From Methylophaga sp. (GTDB taxonomy: Bacteria; Pseudomonadota; Gammaproteobacteria; Nitrosococcales; Methylophagaceae): a stretch of 64,000 nucleotides of DNA. Below, one piece after another: positions 34,119-42,770 of the stretch. Every line of letters starts with the position of its first letter. Positions within the stretch are counted from its first letter, which is position 1. Under the pieces are notes generated by a model that saw nothing but the letters and a program-made list of their open reading frames with translations, was not told the DNA's origin and made no database searches. The stretch is from NCBI GenBank assembly GCA_002696735.1, contig NZSL01000014.1, forward strand, positions 64,270 to 128,269, read 5' to 3'. Position numbers and translations under genes: made by a program.

Positions 34119-35690
34119 ATGTTGGATGCTAATATTGCTGCGCAATTAAAAACTTATCTGCAGAATCTGCAACGTCCAGTTGAGATCATTGCCTCATTGG
34201 ATGATGGCAAAAAATCTCTGGAAATGCGTGAGTTGCTGGTGGAAATTGCTGATATGTCAGACAAAGTCAGCTTTTCTGATGCCGATAACGATGCACGTAA
34301 ACCTTCATTCCGTATTAAACAGCCTGAAGGGCAGGAGCAAATCCGTTTTGCCGGCATCCCGATGGGCCATGAGTTTACCTCACTGGTTTTGGCATTGCTG
34401 CACACCGGCGGGCATCCGATGAAGACCGAGCCTGAAGTGATTGAACAAATCAAACAGCTTGATGGCGAGTTTGTATTTGAAACCTATATTTCCTTGTCAT
34501 GCCAGAACTGCCCTGAAGTGGTACAGGCGCTTAACCTGATGGCGGTGTTGAATCCAAATATTCATCACACCATGATTGATGGTGCACTGTATCCGGAAGA
34601 AGTCGAAGCACGTCAGATTATGGCAGTGCCGACTGTTTACCTGAATGGTGAGGTATTCGGTCAGGGCCGTATGAGCCTGGCAGAAATTATCGGCAAACTG
34701 GATACGGGTGCCATTAAACGTGAAGCAGAAAAAATCAGTCAGCGGGACCCCTATGATGTATTGATTATTGGTGGCGGACCGGCTGGTGCTTCTGCATCAA
34801 TTTATGCATCACGTAAAGGAATTCGTACCGGTATCGTGGCTGAACGTTTTGGTGGGCAGGTAATGGATACCCTGGCGATTGAAAACTTTATTTCAGTCAA
34901 AGAGACCGAAGGGCCAAAACTGGTCGCTGCACTTGAAGAACACGTGAAGGAATATGAAGTAGACGTGATGAAGTTACAGCGCGCCAACAAATTAAGTCAG
35001 AAAGGCAAAATGCTTGAAGTGGAACTGGAAAGCGGTGCCACTCTGACAAGTAAGTCAATCATCATTGCGACTGGTGCCCGCTGGCGTGAGCTGGGCGTGC
35101 AGGGTGAAGCAGAATACCGTGGTCATGGCGTTGCCTATTGCCCTCACTGTGATGGTCCGTTATTTAAAGGTAAACATGTTGCGGTAATCGGCGGCGGCAA
35201 CTCCGGTGTCGAAGCTGCAATTGACCTGGCCGGTATTGTTGGACATGTAACCCTGCTGGAATATGCCGATCAGCTGAAAGCCGATGCGGTATTGCAGAAA
35301 AAACTGCACAGTCTGAATAATGTAACGGTAATTATTGGTGCGCAAACCACCGAAATTACTGGCGATGGCAAGAAAGTGAACGGTCTGAATTATAAAGATC
35401 GTGCAACTGAGGAATCACATCATGTCGAGCTGGCTGGGGTGTTTGTGCAGATTGGGTTGTTGCCCAACACCGACTGGTTAAAAGACACGCTCACATTGAG
35501 TAAATACGGTGAGATTGAAATTGACTCTCACGGTGCCACCTCAATGCCGGGTGTTTTTGCTGCCGGTGATGTGACGACCATTCCATACAAGCAGATCATT
35601 ATGGCAATGGGCGAAGGCGCCAGAGCAGCTCTGGGTGCTTTTGATTATCTGATTCGTAATGAGTTTGATGATAAGGATAAAGCCGCCTAA
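34119..35690 (+). CDS. ahpF: Alkyl hydroperoxide reductase subunit F
   Basis: A flavoprotein of 523 residues that passes electrons from NADH to AhpC. The N-terminal twin thioredoxin-like domain (about 1-200) has its redox pair in SCQNCPE (C128, C131); the thioredoxin-reductase-like part has the FAD fold [15 protein letters not shown], the redox pair YCPHCDG (C341, C344) and the NAD fold [17 protein letters not shown]. Length is normal. It is cotranscribed with, or separately processed from, ahpC. Confidence 0.97.
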   Translation: MLDANIAAQLKTYLQNLQRPVEIIASLDDGKKSLEMRELLVEIADMSDKVSFSDADNDARKPSFRIKQPEGQEQIRFAGIPMGHEFTSLVLALLHTGGHPMKTEPEVIEQIKQLDGEFVFETYISLSCQNCPEVVQALNLMAVLNPNIHHTMIDGALYPEEVEARQIMAVPTVYLNGEVFGQGRMSLAEIIGKLDTGAIKREAEKISQRDPYDVLIIGGGPAGASASIYASRKGIRTGIVAERFGGQVMDTLAIENFISVKETEGPKLVAALEEHVKEYEVDVMKLQRANKLSQKGKMLEVELESGATLTSKSIIIATGARWRELGVQGEAEYRGHGVAYCPHCDGPLFKGKHVAVIGGGNSGVEAAIDLAGIVGHVTLLEYADQLKADAVLQKKLHSLNNVTVIIGAQTTEITGDGKKVNGLNYKDRATEESHHVELAGVFVQIGLLPNTDWLKDTLTLSKYGEIEIDSHGATSMPGVFAAGDVTTIPYKQIIMAMGEGARAALGAFDYLIRNEFDDKDKAA

Positions 35691-35706
35691 TCCACGAAAG
35701 CTGAAT

Positions 35707-36375
35707 TCATTCCGCCTCGTCAATCAAATCGCGCAAGTTTAAAAGCTTCATGCGAATGGCGAGGCGGGTGAGTTCAATATCCGAATTCACATCCAGTTTT
35801 CGTTTAATAATGTAATGTGAATTCGATACAGTTTTCGGACTAATATTCAGAATGTCTGCAATTTGTTGGTTATTATTGGCCTCAAGTAACAGTCGTAAAA
35901 TCTCAAATTCTCTGACCGTTAAATCATCCAGCCTCGCTTTATCCTGTCCCAGTTTTTCTACGGCCAATGCCTGTGCCACATCGGGACTGAGACTGAGTTT
36001 GTTTTCATAGACCTGATAAATTCCATGTATCAACAAAGTCGGATCGCTGCTTTTGGTGACATACCCCAGTGCACCAGCTCGAATCGCCTGTAATGCAAAG
36101 CTGGGATTCTGATGCATACTGAACACCAGAATACGTGCCTGACCATCATATTGTCTGATGCGTGAAATGGCTTCCAGACCACTTTGTCCCGGCATGGAAA
36201 TATCCATAATGACCACATCAGGTTCGAAGGTTTTATAATTCTGATAGGCCTCAGCAGCATCACGGGCATCCGCTATTACAGTTAAATTGGGTTGTTTTTG
36301 TAACAGCGAGCGGTAACCTTCACGCACAATGGCATGGTCATCAACTAACAGGATTTGAATCGATTTTTCAGACAT
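35707..36375 (-). CDS. LuxR/NarL-family response regulator
   Basis: A 222-residue regulator with a receiver domain (about 6-122; D58 in VIMDISMPG, K in YVTKSSDP) and a C-terminal LuxR helix-turn-helix (about 150-212, LTVREFEILRLLLEANNNQQ). Its start overlaps the kinase gene by eight bases, so both form one operon. The system lies beside the mxa operon and near pqqA, like MoxYX of Paracoccus or MxaY/MxaB of methanotrophs, so control of methanol oxidation is plausible but unproven. Confidence 0.88.
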   Translation of the reverse strand: MSEKSIQILLVDDHAIVREGYRSLLQKQPNLTVIADARDAAEAYQNYKTFEPDVVIMDISMPGQSGLEAISRIRQYDGQARILVFSMHQNPSFALQAIRAGALGYVTKSSDPTLLIHGIYQVYENKLSLSPDVAQALAVEKLGQDKARLDDLTVREFEILRLLLEANNNQQIADILNISPKTVSNSHYIIKRKLDVNSDIELTRLAIRMKLLNLRDLIDEAE

Positions 36376-37747
36376 GCGGGTGCTCCGTTGTCGGTGCAGG
36401 TTTTGGATTAACCGGTAAATTGATTAGCAGTTTCAATCCGCCTTTGCTCTGGATATCCATGGTAATTTTACCGCCCAAAGCATTCACGCGTTCCGATATT
36501 CCCAATAAACCTACACCCATATGCTGATTGAAGCTGTCACGTTTGGCTTTACCATTATCCTCAACCTGCAGCGTTAACTGATTTTGATGAACATATTTCA
36601 ATTTGATGTTTGCTTCACTGGCATCAGCATGCTTGGCAATATTGGTTAATGATTCCTGCACAATCCGATAGAGATTGACCGGTAATGGTTCTGGTAATGA
36701 ATCAACCCCATCATCTATCTGAAGCTTAAATCGGGTTTCTCCACCAGAGCGCTGATTCCAGCTTTTTATCAGTTTTTCCAGACTTCTTGTCAGTCCCAGT
36801 TCATCGACATCAGCTGGACGCAAACGGGTTAATAATCCACGCAAAGCGGACATCATATGAGCCGTTATATGACTGATACCTTCGGTTTCACTGATAATTG
36901 AAGGACAGTCCTTACGTGCAGTCTGACTGATAGAAGTAGTTAAAGCATTAATACCGGCGAGACACTGACCAAACTCATCGTGTAGTTCTCGACTGATATA
37001 ACGATGTTCTTCCTCCTGAGCATTGATCAATTTCAGTGCGAGTTGACGGTTCTCATTCATAATCTCTTGCTGAGTGGAGGCCAGCGCATTGATCGCTTCG
37101 CTGGTGCGGCGCCATTCGCCTATTTCAAAACTGGGGATACGAGTCTGCAAGTCCCCCTGGCGCATTTTTTCCAGACCACGAACGATAAGCTGTGCCGGGT
37201 GCAGCATCCGATGAATGGTCATAAACACCAATAACGATACGGCCAGAATACTTACCGATAAAATACCGAACACCGCACGCAGATTACTCCAGGCACGGGC
37301 AATCTCAGTTTCCATATTCAGCGAAACAATAATGTTGCCATAGGTGATGGCATTAAATGAAAACCGCCGACTGGCTTCATAGTTTGGTTGGAAAAGTTGT
37401 TGATAAAGCTCACCAAACCACTGTGGCCATCGGGTTTCATCATGCACAACTTCATTACACAAACTGCGGCGACGACTTTCCGTACGTGATAAAAACTGTA
37501 CACACGAGCCAGGCACGCCATTCAGTTGCTGCAAAATATTGGAATCCGGGAAAGCTATCGAGTAATCATAACGGGAGAACATTTTCAGTAACTGCTGAGT
37601 AAGTTGTTTTTCAATACGCAAAGCAGTCAGATCGGCCTCCAGTTTGGCTTGCTGATCGGTCTGATAAAGCACATAACCCGCACTAACGACCAGACAGACA
37701 AAGCCTATCAGCATGATTCTAAAGAAAAGCTGTAGTCTGAGATTCAT
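36368..37747 (-). CDS. NarL-type sensor histidine kinase, MxaY/MoxY-like
   Basis: A 459-residue membrane kinase starting MNLRLQLFFRIMLIGFVCLV. Helix 1 is at about 8-28, a periplasmic domain at about 29-145 with two Cys (PGSCVQFLSRTESRRRSLC), helix 2 at about 150-172, then HAMP, a HisKA_3 dimerisation domain with the phospho-His in YISRELHDEFGQC, and HATPase (ESLTNIAKHADAS, MGVGLLGISERVNALGG). The frame reaches 37801, but ATG 37747 has GGAT at a proper distance. It pairs with the downstream regulator. The proposed link to methanol dehydrogenase control comes from context. Confidence 0.85.
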   Translation of the reverse strand: MNLRLQLFFRIMLIGFVCLVVSAGYVLYQTDQQAKLEADLTALRIEKQLTQQLLKMFSRYDYSIAFPDSNILQQLNGVPGSCVQFLSRTESRRRSLCNEVVHDETRWPQWFGELYQQLFQPNYEASRRFSFNAITYGNIIVSLNMETEIARAWSNLRAVFGILSVSILAVSLLVFMTIHRMLHPAQLIVRGLEKMRQGDLQTRIPSFEIGEWRRTSEAINALASTQQEIMNENRQLALKLINAQEEEHRYISRELHDEFGQCLAGINALTTSISQTARKDCPSIISETEGISHITAHMMSALRGLLTRLRPADVDELGLTRSLEKLIKSWNQRSGGETRFKLQIDDGVDSLPEPLPVNLYRIVQESLTNIAKHADASEANIKLKYVHQNQLTLQVEDNGKAKRDSFNQHMGVGLLGISERVNALGGKITMDIQSKGGLKLLINLPVNPKPAPTTEHPHV

Positions 37748-37821
37748 CATGTATCCATCTAAACAATCGCTATAGTCTAGGCGCAGATATAGGCTCTGCA
37801 AAGCTGAACCACAGTTAACGG

Positions 37822-37852
37822 GATATTTGCCCGATGTCCATGGGCAAATATC
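37822..37852. promoter_or_regulatory. Perfect 11-bp inverted repeat upstream of the kinase gene
   Basis: GATATTTGCCC (37822-37832) and GGGCAAATATC (37842-37852) are exact complements with a 9-base spacer. The repeat lies 75-105 bases before the kinase start on the minus strand and has no T-run on either side. It may be the autoregulatory operator of the LuxR-type regulator. The 656-base gene-free stretch 37802-38457 holds this repeat, repeat copy C and the hairpin at 38308. Confidence 0.6.
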
Positions 37853-38011
37853 TGATGTGTGATACTGGCTTTCACTGTTTAATAAACAACATTCTGCAAG
37901 TAAAGCTGATACAACATTTTAAGTGCTTATGGAGTATTTATTTTAAATCTATTATTAGTTAGCTGGTTTCACATTTTGATATTCAGTGATAAATTCCTGT
38001 GATAACAAAAC

Positions 38012-38282
38012 CTAGGGCTTGTTTATCTTTCATCTCCGCCTCTGTTGTGAGCTGAAAAAGCGTCAATCAAGGCACGAGGAGCGCCTTTTAGTTATTCTAA
38101 ATAAGCAACGAGCAACGCAGAGTGGCGCTTTTTCAGTCACAACCCGCAGGGCTGGGGCTATTTTTCCGCCCTACGGCGTTGGAAATGACTTATGTAGAAC
38201 AACTACATCGCATCATTTCCGCCTTGTAGGACGAAAAAATAGCCGCCAGCAGTGGTGGATATGAAAGATAAACAAGCCCTAG
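38012..38282. mobile_element. MITE-like element, copy C (271 bp, longest copy)
   Basis: Perfect 22-bp terminal inverted repeats occupy 38012-38033 and 38261-38282; they begin CTAGGGCTTGTTTATC and end with the complement. Inside are two nested inverted repeats: GTGAGCTGAAAAAGCG with CGCTTTTTCAGTCAC (38047-38062, 38121-38142 region), and a longer imperfect one centred on ATGTAGAACAACTACAT with GGAAATGA/TCATTTCC. There is no transposase. The flanking CTAG could be a 4-bp target duplication as in IS5-type elements. It separates the kinase operon from mxaR. Confidence 0.75.
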
Positions 38283-38307
38283 TCAAACGATAAAAATCAA
38301 AACTAAA

Positions 38308-38342
38308 ACAGCAAATCACTGGGATTTTCCAGCATTTGCTGT
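38308..38342 (+). promoter_or_regulatory. Hairpin in the mxaR upstream region
   Basis: ACAGCAAAT (38308-38316) pairs with ATTTGCTGT (38334-38342); an inner CTGG/CCAG extends the stem to 13 bp around GATTTT. It lies 116 bases before mxaR. No good T-run follows. It may be a regulatory leader structure or an operator of the mxa operon. Confidence 0.5.
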
Positions 38343-38457
38343 CAGTCTAGGGTTTTGCTCGCTTTGCAAAGATGCGTTAGATAAACAGCCTTCATTTGAA
38401 AAATGATTTTTGAATAAGGCTCAAAATAAAAAATTACCTATTTAAAGGGGAGAGAGA

Positions 38458-39477
38458 ATGTCGGATAAGCAGCAATTAGCTACTGCTCGTGAACATGCAT
38501 TGGCACTGGAAAAGGTTGTCAATAATGTGGTGATTGGTCAGCAACAGGCGATTCGTTTGATCTTGATCGCACTGCATGCTCGCGGCCACGTATTGCTTGA
38601 AGGCGGGGTCGGGGTGGGGAAAACTACCTTGTTACGGGCTTTCTCAAAAGCATTAGGTGGTGCATTTGGCCGTATCGAAGGTAGTGTGGACTTAATGCCT
38701 AACGATCTGCTTTACAGTGCCTGGGTTAATGCTGATGGTAAACCGGTCATCGAACCTGGTCCGTTGATTGCCAAAGGCGAAGAAACCGCGGTGTTTTTCT
38801 TTAATGAAATTAACCGTGCCCGCCCCCAGGTTCAATCACTGCTGCTCAGAGCGATGGCCGAGCGAAGTGCTGAAGCGTTTGGTAAAGAGTATCGTTTTCC
38901 GCATATGATCGTATTTGCTGATCGTAATGCCGTGGAAAAAGAGGAAACCTTTGAACTTAGTGCGGCAGCGCGAGATCGTTTCCTGTTCGAGATTAATATC
39001 AGTCGACCACTTGAAGATGAACAGCGTCGTAAATTGATTTTTGATCCGGCATTTCATGATGTAGATGAATTGCTGAGTTCAATAGGTGACCCACTGCTGA
39101 ACTATCGTGATTTGAATGCTCTGGATCGGGATATTCAGAATAGCGTCTATGTTTCTCCGGAAATTGAAAACTATGTCGTACGTCTGTGGGATGCCAGCTG
39201 GGAACCTCATAAACTCGGTATTACCTTACCCGATGTCTACGTAGAGGATCTGGTGGTTGCCGGCGCCAGTGTTCGTGGTATGTCGGCGATGGTTCGTGCG
39301 GCCAAGGTTTGTGCCTGGCTGGAAGGGCGTGACCATGTCATGCCTGACGATATTCATTATGTGTTACTGCCATCATTGACCCATCGTGTATTCCTGTCGC
39401 CGGTCTATGAAGGCCGTCGTGAGCAGTTGATGCCGCAGTTTGTACAGGCGTTACGCGACCATATCGCTACGCCGTAA
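38458..39477 (+). CDS. mxaR: MoxR-type AAA+ ATPase, MxaR
   Basis: A 339-residue MoxR-family AAA+ ATPase, thought to act as a chaperone in maturation of methanol dehydrogenase. Walker A is GGVGVGKTTL (about residue 50), Walker B FFFNEINRARPQ, the sensor region ADRNAVEKEETFELS and an arginine-rich lid near AAARDRFLFEI. A strong GGGGAGAGAG precedes ATG. It is first in mxaR-S-A-C-K-L; the operon gene order is the classical one of methylotrophs. Confidence 0.93.
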   Translation: MSDKQQLATAREHALALEKVVNNVVIGQQQAIRLILIALHARGHVLLEGGVGVGKTTLLRAFSKALGGAFGRIEGSVDLMPNDLLYSAWVNADGKPVIEPGPLIAKGEETAVFFFNEINRARPQVQSLLLRAMAERSAEAFGKEYRFPHMIVFADRNAVEKEETFELSAAARDRFLFEINISRPLEDEQRRKLIFDPAFHDVDELLSSIGDPLLNYRDLNALDRDIQNSVYVSPEIENYVVRLWDASWEPHKLGITLPDVYVEDLVVAGASVRGMSAMVRAAKVCAWLEGRDHVMPDDIHYVLLPSLTHRVFLSPVYEGRREQLMPQFVQALRDHIATP

Positions 39478-39489
39478 GCAGGCCTCATC

Positions 39490-40374
39490 ATGAAGCCTAT
39501 TCAACCTCAGGAATTTAGCTACCGCTTTCCAGATAAGGTTTTCGGACATGTGCCAGGTGCACACAACGGAACTGCAATGGGAAGTGGTGATCGTTTTGCC
39601 GGTTTTGCCGACTTGTTTGATTACCCCGACCCACGGCGTCTGGATGTGCGTGCCAGTTTACGCACTAATATTGCCGATTCCGCTTTAGGTAATCAGGAAC
39701 GCTGGCTGGTTCGCCGTTATCAGCAACGCTCTTCTATTACCTTATGGCTACTTGCCGACCTAAGCCGATCGATGTCGGTTTCAAGTGTCAGTAATGAACG
39801 GGTGGCTCGTCTGGCCCATATGATTGCTCACAGCTCTATTGGCTTTGGCGATCGGTTTGCCATGGCTGGATTTGACGCCATGTGGCGTAAAGATGTTTCA
39901 GTGATGCCAACCAGACAGCGCAGTATGCCTGCTTTGGCCGCTGAAAAAATCATTCATGCAGCGCCACCTTCAGAGCCTGGCGCGGCAGGATTATTTGATG
40001 CTGCAGATTTGATTACCAGCCCTAAAGCCATGGTGTTTATTGCATCAGACTTTTGCTGTGATATTGACCTGGTGGATCGCACTTTACGCAAGTTGGCACA
40101 TTACACGGTGATACCTATCGTCTGGCAACATGATGAAGTGGATCATCTGCCTTCACATGCCGGTTGGACTGAAACCAGGGATTCTGAGACCGGAAAACGT
40201 CATAGCGTATGGATTCGGCCGGGTATCAAAAAACGTTGGCAGCAGCAATTGGATGAACATTTTGAGAAATTGACGGCCTGTTTTATGCGCTATCGCGTTA
40301 AGCCGCTTTTTGTCTCTGGAGAGGTCACCCCACAACAATTGACCCAGTATTTCTCCGCCATGAAAAAATCATAG
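39490..40374 (+). CDS. mxaS: DUF58 protein MxaS
   Basis: A 294-residue protein of the DUF58 family with a degenerate von Willebrand A-like fold: WLLADLSRSMSVSS holds the D-x-S-x-S metal site. It is predicted cytoplasmic, without membrane helices. In mxa clusters it always follows mxaR and probably forms a complex with the ATPase and the VWA membrane proteins. The exact role is unknown. Twelve bases separate it from mxaR. Confidence 0.9.
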   Translation: MKPIQPQEFSYRFPDKVFGHVPGAHNGTAMGSGDRFAGFADLFDYPDPRRLDVRASLRTNIADSALGNQERWLVRRYQQRSSITLWLLADLSRSMSVSSVSNERVARLAHMIAHSSIGFGDRFAMAGFDAMWRKDVSVMPTRQRSMPALAAEKIIHAAPPSEPGAAGLFDAADLITSPKAMVFIASDFCCDIDLVDRTLRKLAHYTVIPIVWQHDEVDHLPSHAGWTETRDSETGKRHSVWIRPGIKKRWQQQLDEHFEKLTACFMRYRVKPLFVSGEVTPQQLTQYFSAMKKS

Positions 40375-40385
40375 GAATGCACATA

Positions 40386-41225
40386 ATGCGCCGTTGGATC
40401 CTCATTATCAGTTTTATTTTCAGTAGTCAGCTCATGGCTCAGGATGTGATCATTAACATTGATCGCAGTTGGGGCCTTTTGATTGGTGATATTGTAACGA
40501 CCAGCATTGTTCTGCCGGTAAGTGTCAGCGATATTGATGCAGACAGTTTGCCGCAATTGAACAAACGACATGGGCCTTGGCTTAATCTGCAGCAGATATC
40601 AAGTAATAATAATGTGCTTGAGCTGCAGTATCAGTTGGTTAATGTACCTGCTGAAACACGCACATTACAGACTCCCACCTATACCCTCAGAACCAATGCG
40701 GGTGAATTGCTGGATATTCCGTCAGCTGAATTTTCTGCCGGATCTTTTTTGAATGCCACTGAAGAAAATGCGATGGAAATTCCGTTACGTGGTGATCAGC
40801 GTTTACTTCCTGCAGACTTTGCTTCGCTGCAAAAACAACTAACATATGCCATTGCCGTCGCTTTGATTACGGCACTTATATGGCTGGTCTGGCATATTGG
40901 CTTACGCCCGGGCAAACGTCTGCCGTTTGCTAGAGCGGTATTTTCAATGAACAAATTACGCTGGTTTGGACATAAAGACGTGGATGCTGCCACACGCGTT
41001 ATGCATCATGCATTTAATGACAGTGCCGGCACGGTGGTGATTTACAGTCAGATTCAGCAATTGTGGGATGCCTGTCCGTGGTTAGCTGATTTACAGCCAG
41101 AGATCACAAGGTTTTATCAGCAATCAGCATCACACTATTTCAGCCGGGAACCTCAGCAGAATGCGGATTTTGACAGTTTGATTAAACTGGCTCGTGCCTG
41201 CCGGGCGAGGGAGAAAATGGCATGA
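40386..41225 (+). CDS. mxaA: Methanol dehydrogenase accessory protein MxaA
   Basis: A 279-residue protein with a signal peptide (MRRWILIISFIFSSQLMAQD), a periplasmic beta-rich domain (about 20-135), one transmembrane helix (about 150-172, YAIAVALITALIWLVWHIGL) and a cytoplasmic helical tail. In Methylobacterium, mxaA, mxaK and mxaL mutants make methanol dehydrogenase lacking calcium. An ATG at 40377 exists, but ATG 40386 has AGGA nine bases upstream. It overlaps mxaC by four bases (ATGA). Confidence 0.88.
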   Translation: MRRWILIISFIFSSQLMAQDVIINIDRSWGLLIGDIVTTSIVLPVSVSDIDADSLPQLNKRHGPWLNLQQISSNNNVLELQYQLVNVPAETRTLQTPTYTLRTNAGELLDIPSAEFSAGSFLNATEENAMEIPLRGDQRLLPADFASLQKQLTYAIAVALITALIWLVWHIGLRPGKRLPFARAVFSMNKLRWFGHKDVDAATRVMHHAFNDSAGTVVIYSQIQQLWDACPWLADLQPEITRFYQQSASHYFSREPQQNADFDSLIKLARACRAREKMA

Positions 41226-42238
41226 TGCTGTTTGGGCTCGAATGGGCTTTCCCCCTTGTATTTTTGTTATTACCGATGGTGTTATTACCATGGTTTAATA
41301 ACAATCTGGATAAAACGGTGGCCTGGACAGCGCTAGTACCACACGATCCGTTATCCCGAACCATTAGCCTGACGTTGAAAGTGTTGTCTTCCGTGGTTAT
41401 TGCTGCTTTATTGCTCGCTGTTGCCAGCCCGGCTATACCGGAACGAACCGTGGAGAGGTTTGGTGAGGGAGCTGAGATTGTATTACTGCTGGATCGTAGT
41501 CGTAGTATGGACGATGCGTTTGCTGTGACCACTCAGGCTGCTAATTATTCTGTTGCAGGCGACAATTCCAAACGTCGGGTTGCACGAACCTATCTGACTG
41601 AGTTTGTAAAAAAACGTCCCGATGATCGGTTTGGTTTTGTTTTCTTCAGTACGAATTCGATCAATCTGTTACCACTGACCTATAGTAAAGAAGCTATTCT
41701 CAATACGATTGAAGCAAATTCTTTAGGTAAGGGCTTATCCGATACCAACCTGGCTGATGCGTTAATGAATTCGGCTTTAATGTTTGAGGATCAGCCCTAT
41801 CGTGGTTCGCGAATTGTTTTACTGGTCTCTGATGGTGGTCAGTTAATGACCGATGAAGCCATGGAATTAATCACCAAACGTTACAAGGAGATGAATCTTA
41901 GTATTTACTGGATTTATCTCAAAGCCAGACAAGGCATGACGCTGGAACCGTCGGAAAATGACAATATTCTCTATACCGATCTGCCCGAGCGTAAAGTTCA
42001 TGAGTTCTTTAAAAGTATTGGCATTCCTTATCGGGCATTTGAAGCTGGATCATTGGAAGAGTTTGCTGCGGCGATGGATGAAATTGACGAACAGCAATAT
42101 CAGACCTTGATTGTCGAAGAGCTGGTGCCGCACGAACCCAAGGCAGACTGGTTTTTATGGTTAGCGTTGCTTGCCATGCTGCCGTTGGCAAGTTCACATC
42201 TATATAGTTACTGGGGAGTTCGAAAAGCACATGAGTAA
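41222..42238 (+). CDS. mxaC: VWA-domain membrane protein MxaC
   Basis: A 338-residue protein with two N-terminal membrane helices (about 8-22 and 55-75), a von Willebrand A domain with the MIDAS start LLLDRSRSMDDAF, RPDDRFGFVFFST and LLVSDGGQ, and a C-terminal helix (about 312-330). The metal site faces the periplasm in this topology. It matches BatA-like proteins that work with MoxR ATPases. A close paralogue is encoded at 43786. It overlaps mxaK by eight bases. Confidence 0.9.
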   Translation: MMLFGLEWAFPLVFLLLPMVLLPWFNNNLDKTVAWTALVPHDPLSRTISLTLKVLSSVVIAALLLAVASPAIPERTVERFGEGAEIVLLLDRSRSMDDAFAVTTQAANYSVAGDNSKRRVARTYLTEFVKKRPDDRFGFVFFSTNSINLLPLTYSKEAILNTIEANSLGKGLSDTNLADALMNSALMFEDQPYRGSRIVLLVSDGGQLMTDEAMELITKRYKEMNLSIYWIYLKARQGMTLEPSENDNILYTDLPERKVHEFFKSIGIPYRAFEAGSLEEFAAAMDEIDEQQYQTLIVEELVPHEPKADWFLWLALLAMLPLASSHLYSYWGVRKAHE

Positions 42239-42770
42239 CACATTAAAATTATTACGCTGGGTGTTGCTGTCGATTTTTGTTATCAGCATTGGTTTGATGT
42301 TGTTATCAAGTTGGCAGTTATGGCAGCAAAAAAGAGTTGAAGCTTTTGTCATTGCTCCCGAACAATATGAAACGATTCCGGAGCATCCTCGGGCACATTT
42401 TGCACAAGGCAGCTATCTGGTTGAACAAAACGAGAACGATGCAGCTTTAGAGCAATACACCTTGGTTCTTGGCAGCCAGCAAACAGAGTTGTTACCTGCT
42501 GCCTATTTCAATCGTGGCAACATCAATTTACGTGAAGCGATAGCAATGGATGGCAATGATCCGCAAATGATTCCACTGGTTGAATTAGCTAAACAGGATT
42601 ATCGCAGTGCTCTGAAACAACAGCCGGATTTCTGGGATGCCCGCTTTAATCTTGAGGTAGCACTGCGTTTAGTGCCAGAAGATCCTGAAGTAGATGGTAA
42701 TTTTAAAAAGCAGGAGATCTACAGCGAGCGCAGTATTGAAACCAAGGCATTCAAGGTTGATTTACCATGA
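42231..42770 (+). CDS. mxaK: Methanol dehydrogenase accessory protein MxaK
   Basis: A 179-residue protein with one N-terminal membrane helix (about 10-32, WVLLSIFVISIGLMLLSSWQL) and a periplasmic helical part that resembles a TPR unit (HFAQGSYLVEQNENDAALEQ and YFNRGNINLREA). ATG 42231 lies in the overlap with mxaC; the open frame from 42171 runs inside mxaC and is not supported. The gene is required for calcium insertion in other methylotrophs. It overlaps mxaL by four bases. Confidence 0.87.
   Translation: MSNTLKLLRWVLLSIFVISIGLMLLSSWQLWQQKRVEAFVIAPEQYETIPEHPRAHFAQGSYLVEQNENDAALEQYTLVLGSQQTELLPAAYFNRGNINLREAIAMDGNDPQMIPLVELAKQDYRSALKQQPDFWDARFNLEVALRLVPEDPEVDGNFKKQEIYSERSIETKAFKVDLP

Noticed and set aside
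38019..38264. An 81-codon frame spanning almost all of repeat copy C
   Set aside because: It runs through both inverted ends, is not preserved in the shorter copies, lacks a ribosome-binding site and encodes no recognisable domain; it is a chance frame in a palindromic repeat.
38343..38365. A fifth repeat copy starting at CTAGGGTTTTGCTCG
   Set aside because: Only about ten bases resemble the repeat end and there is no matching second arm.
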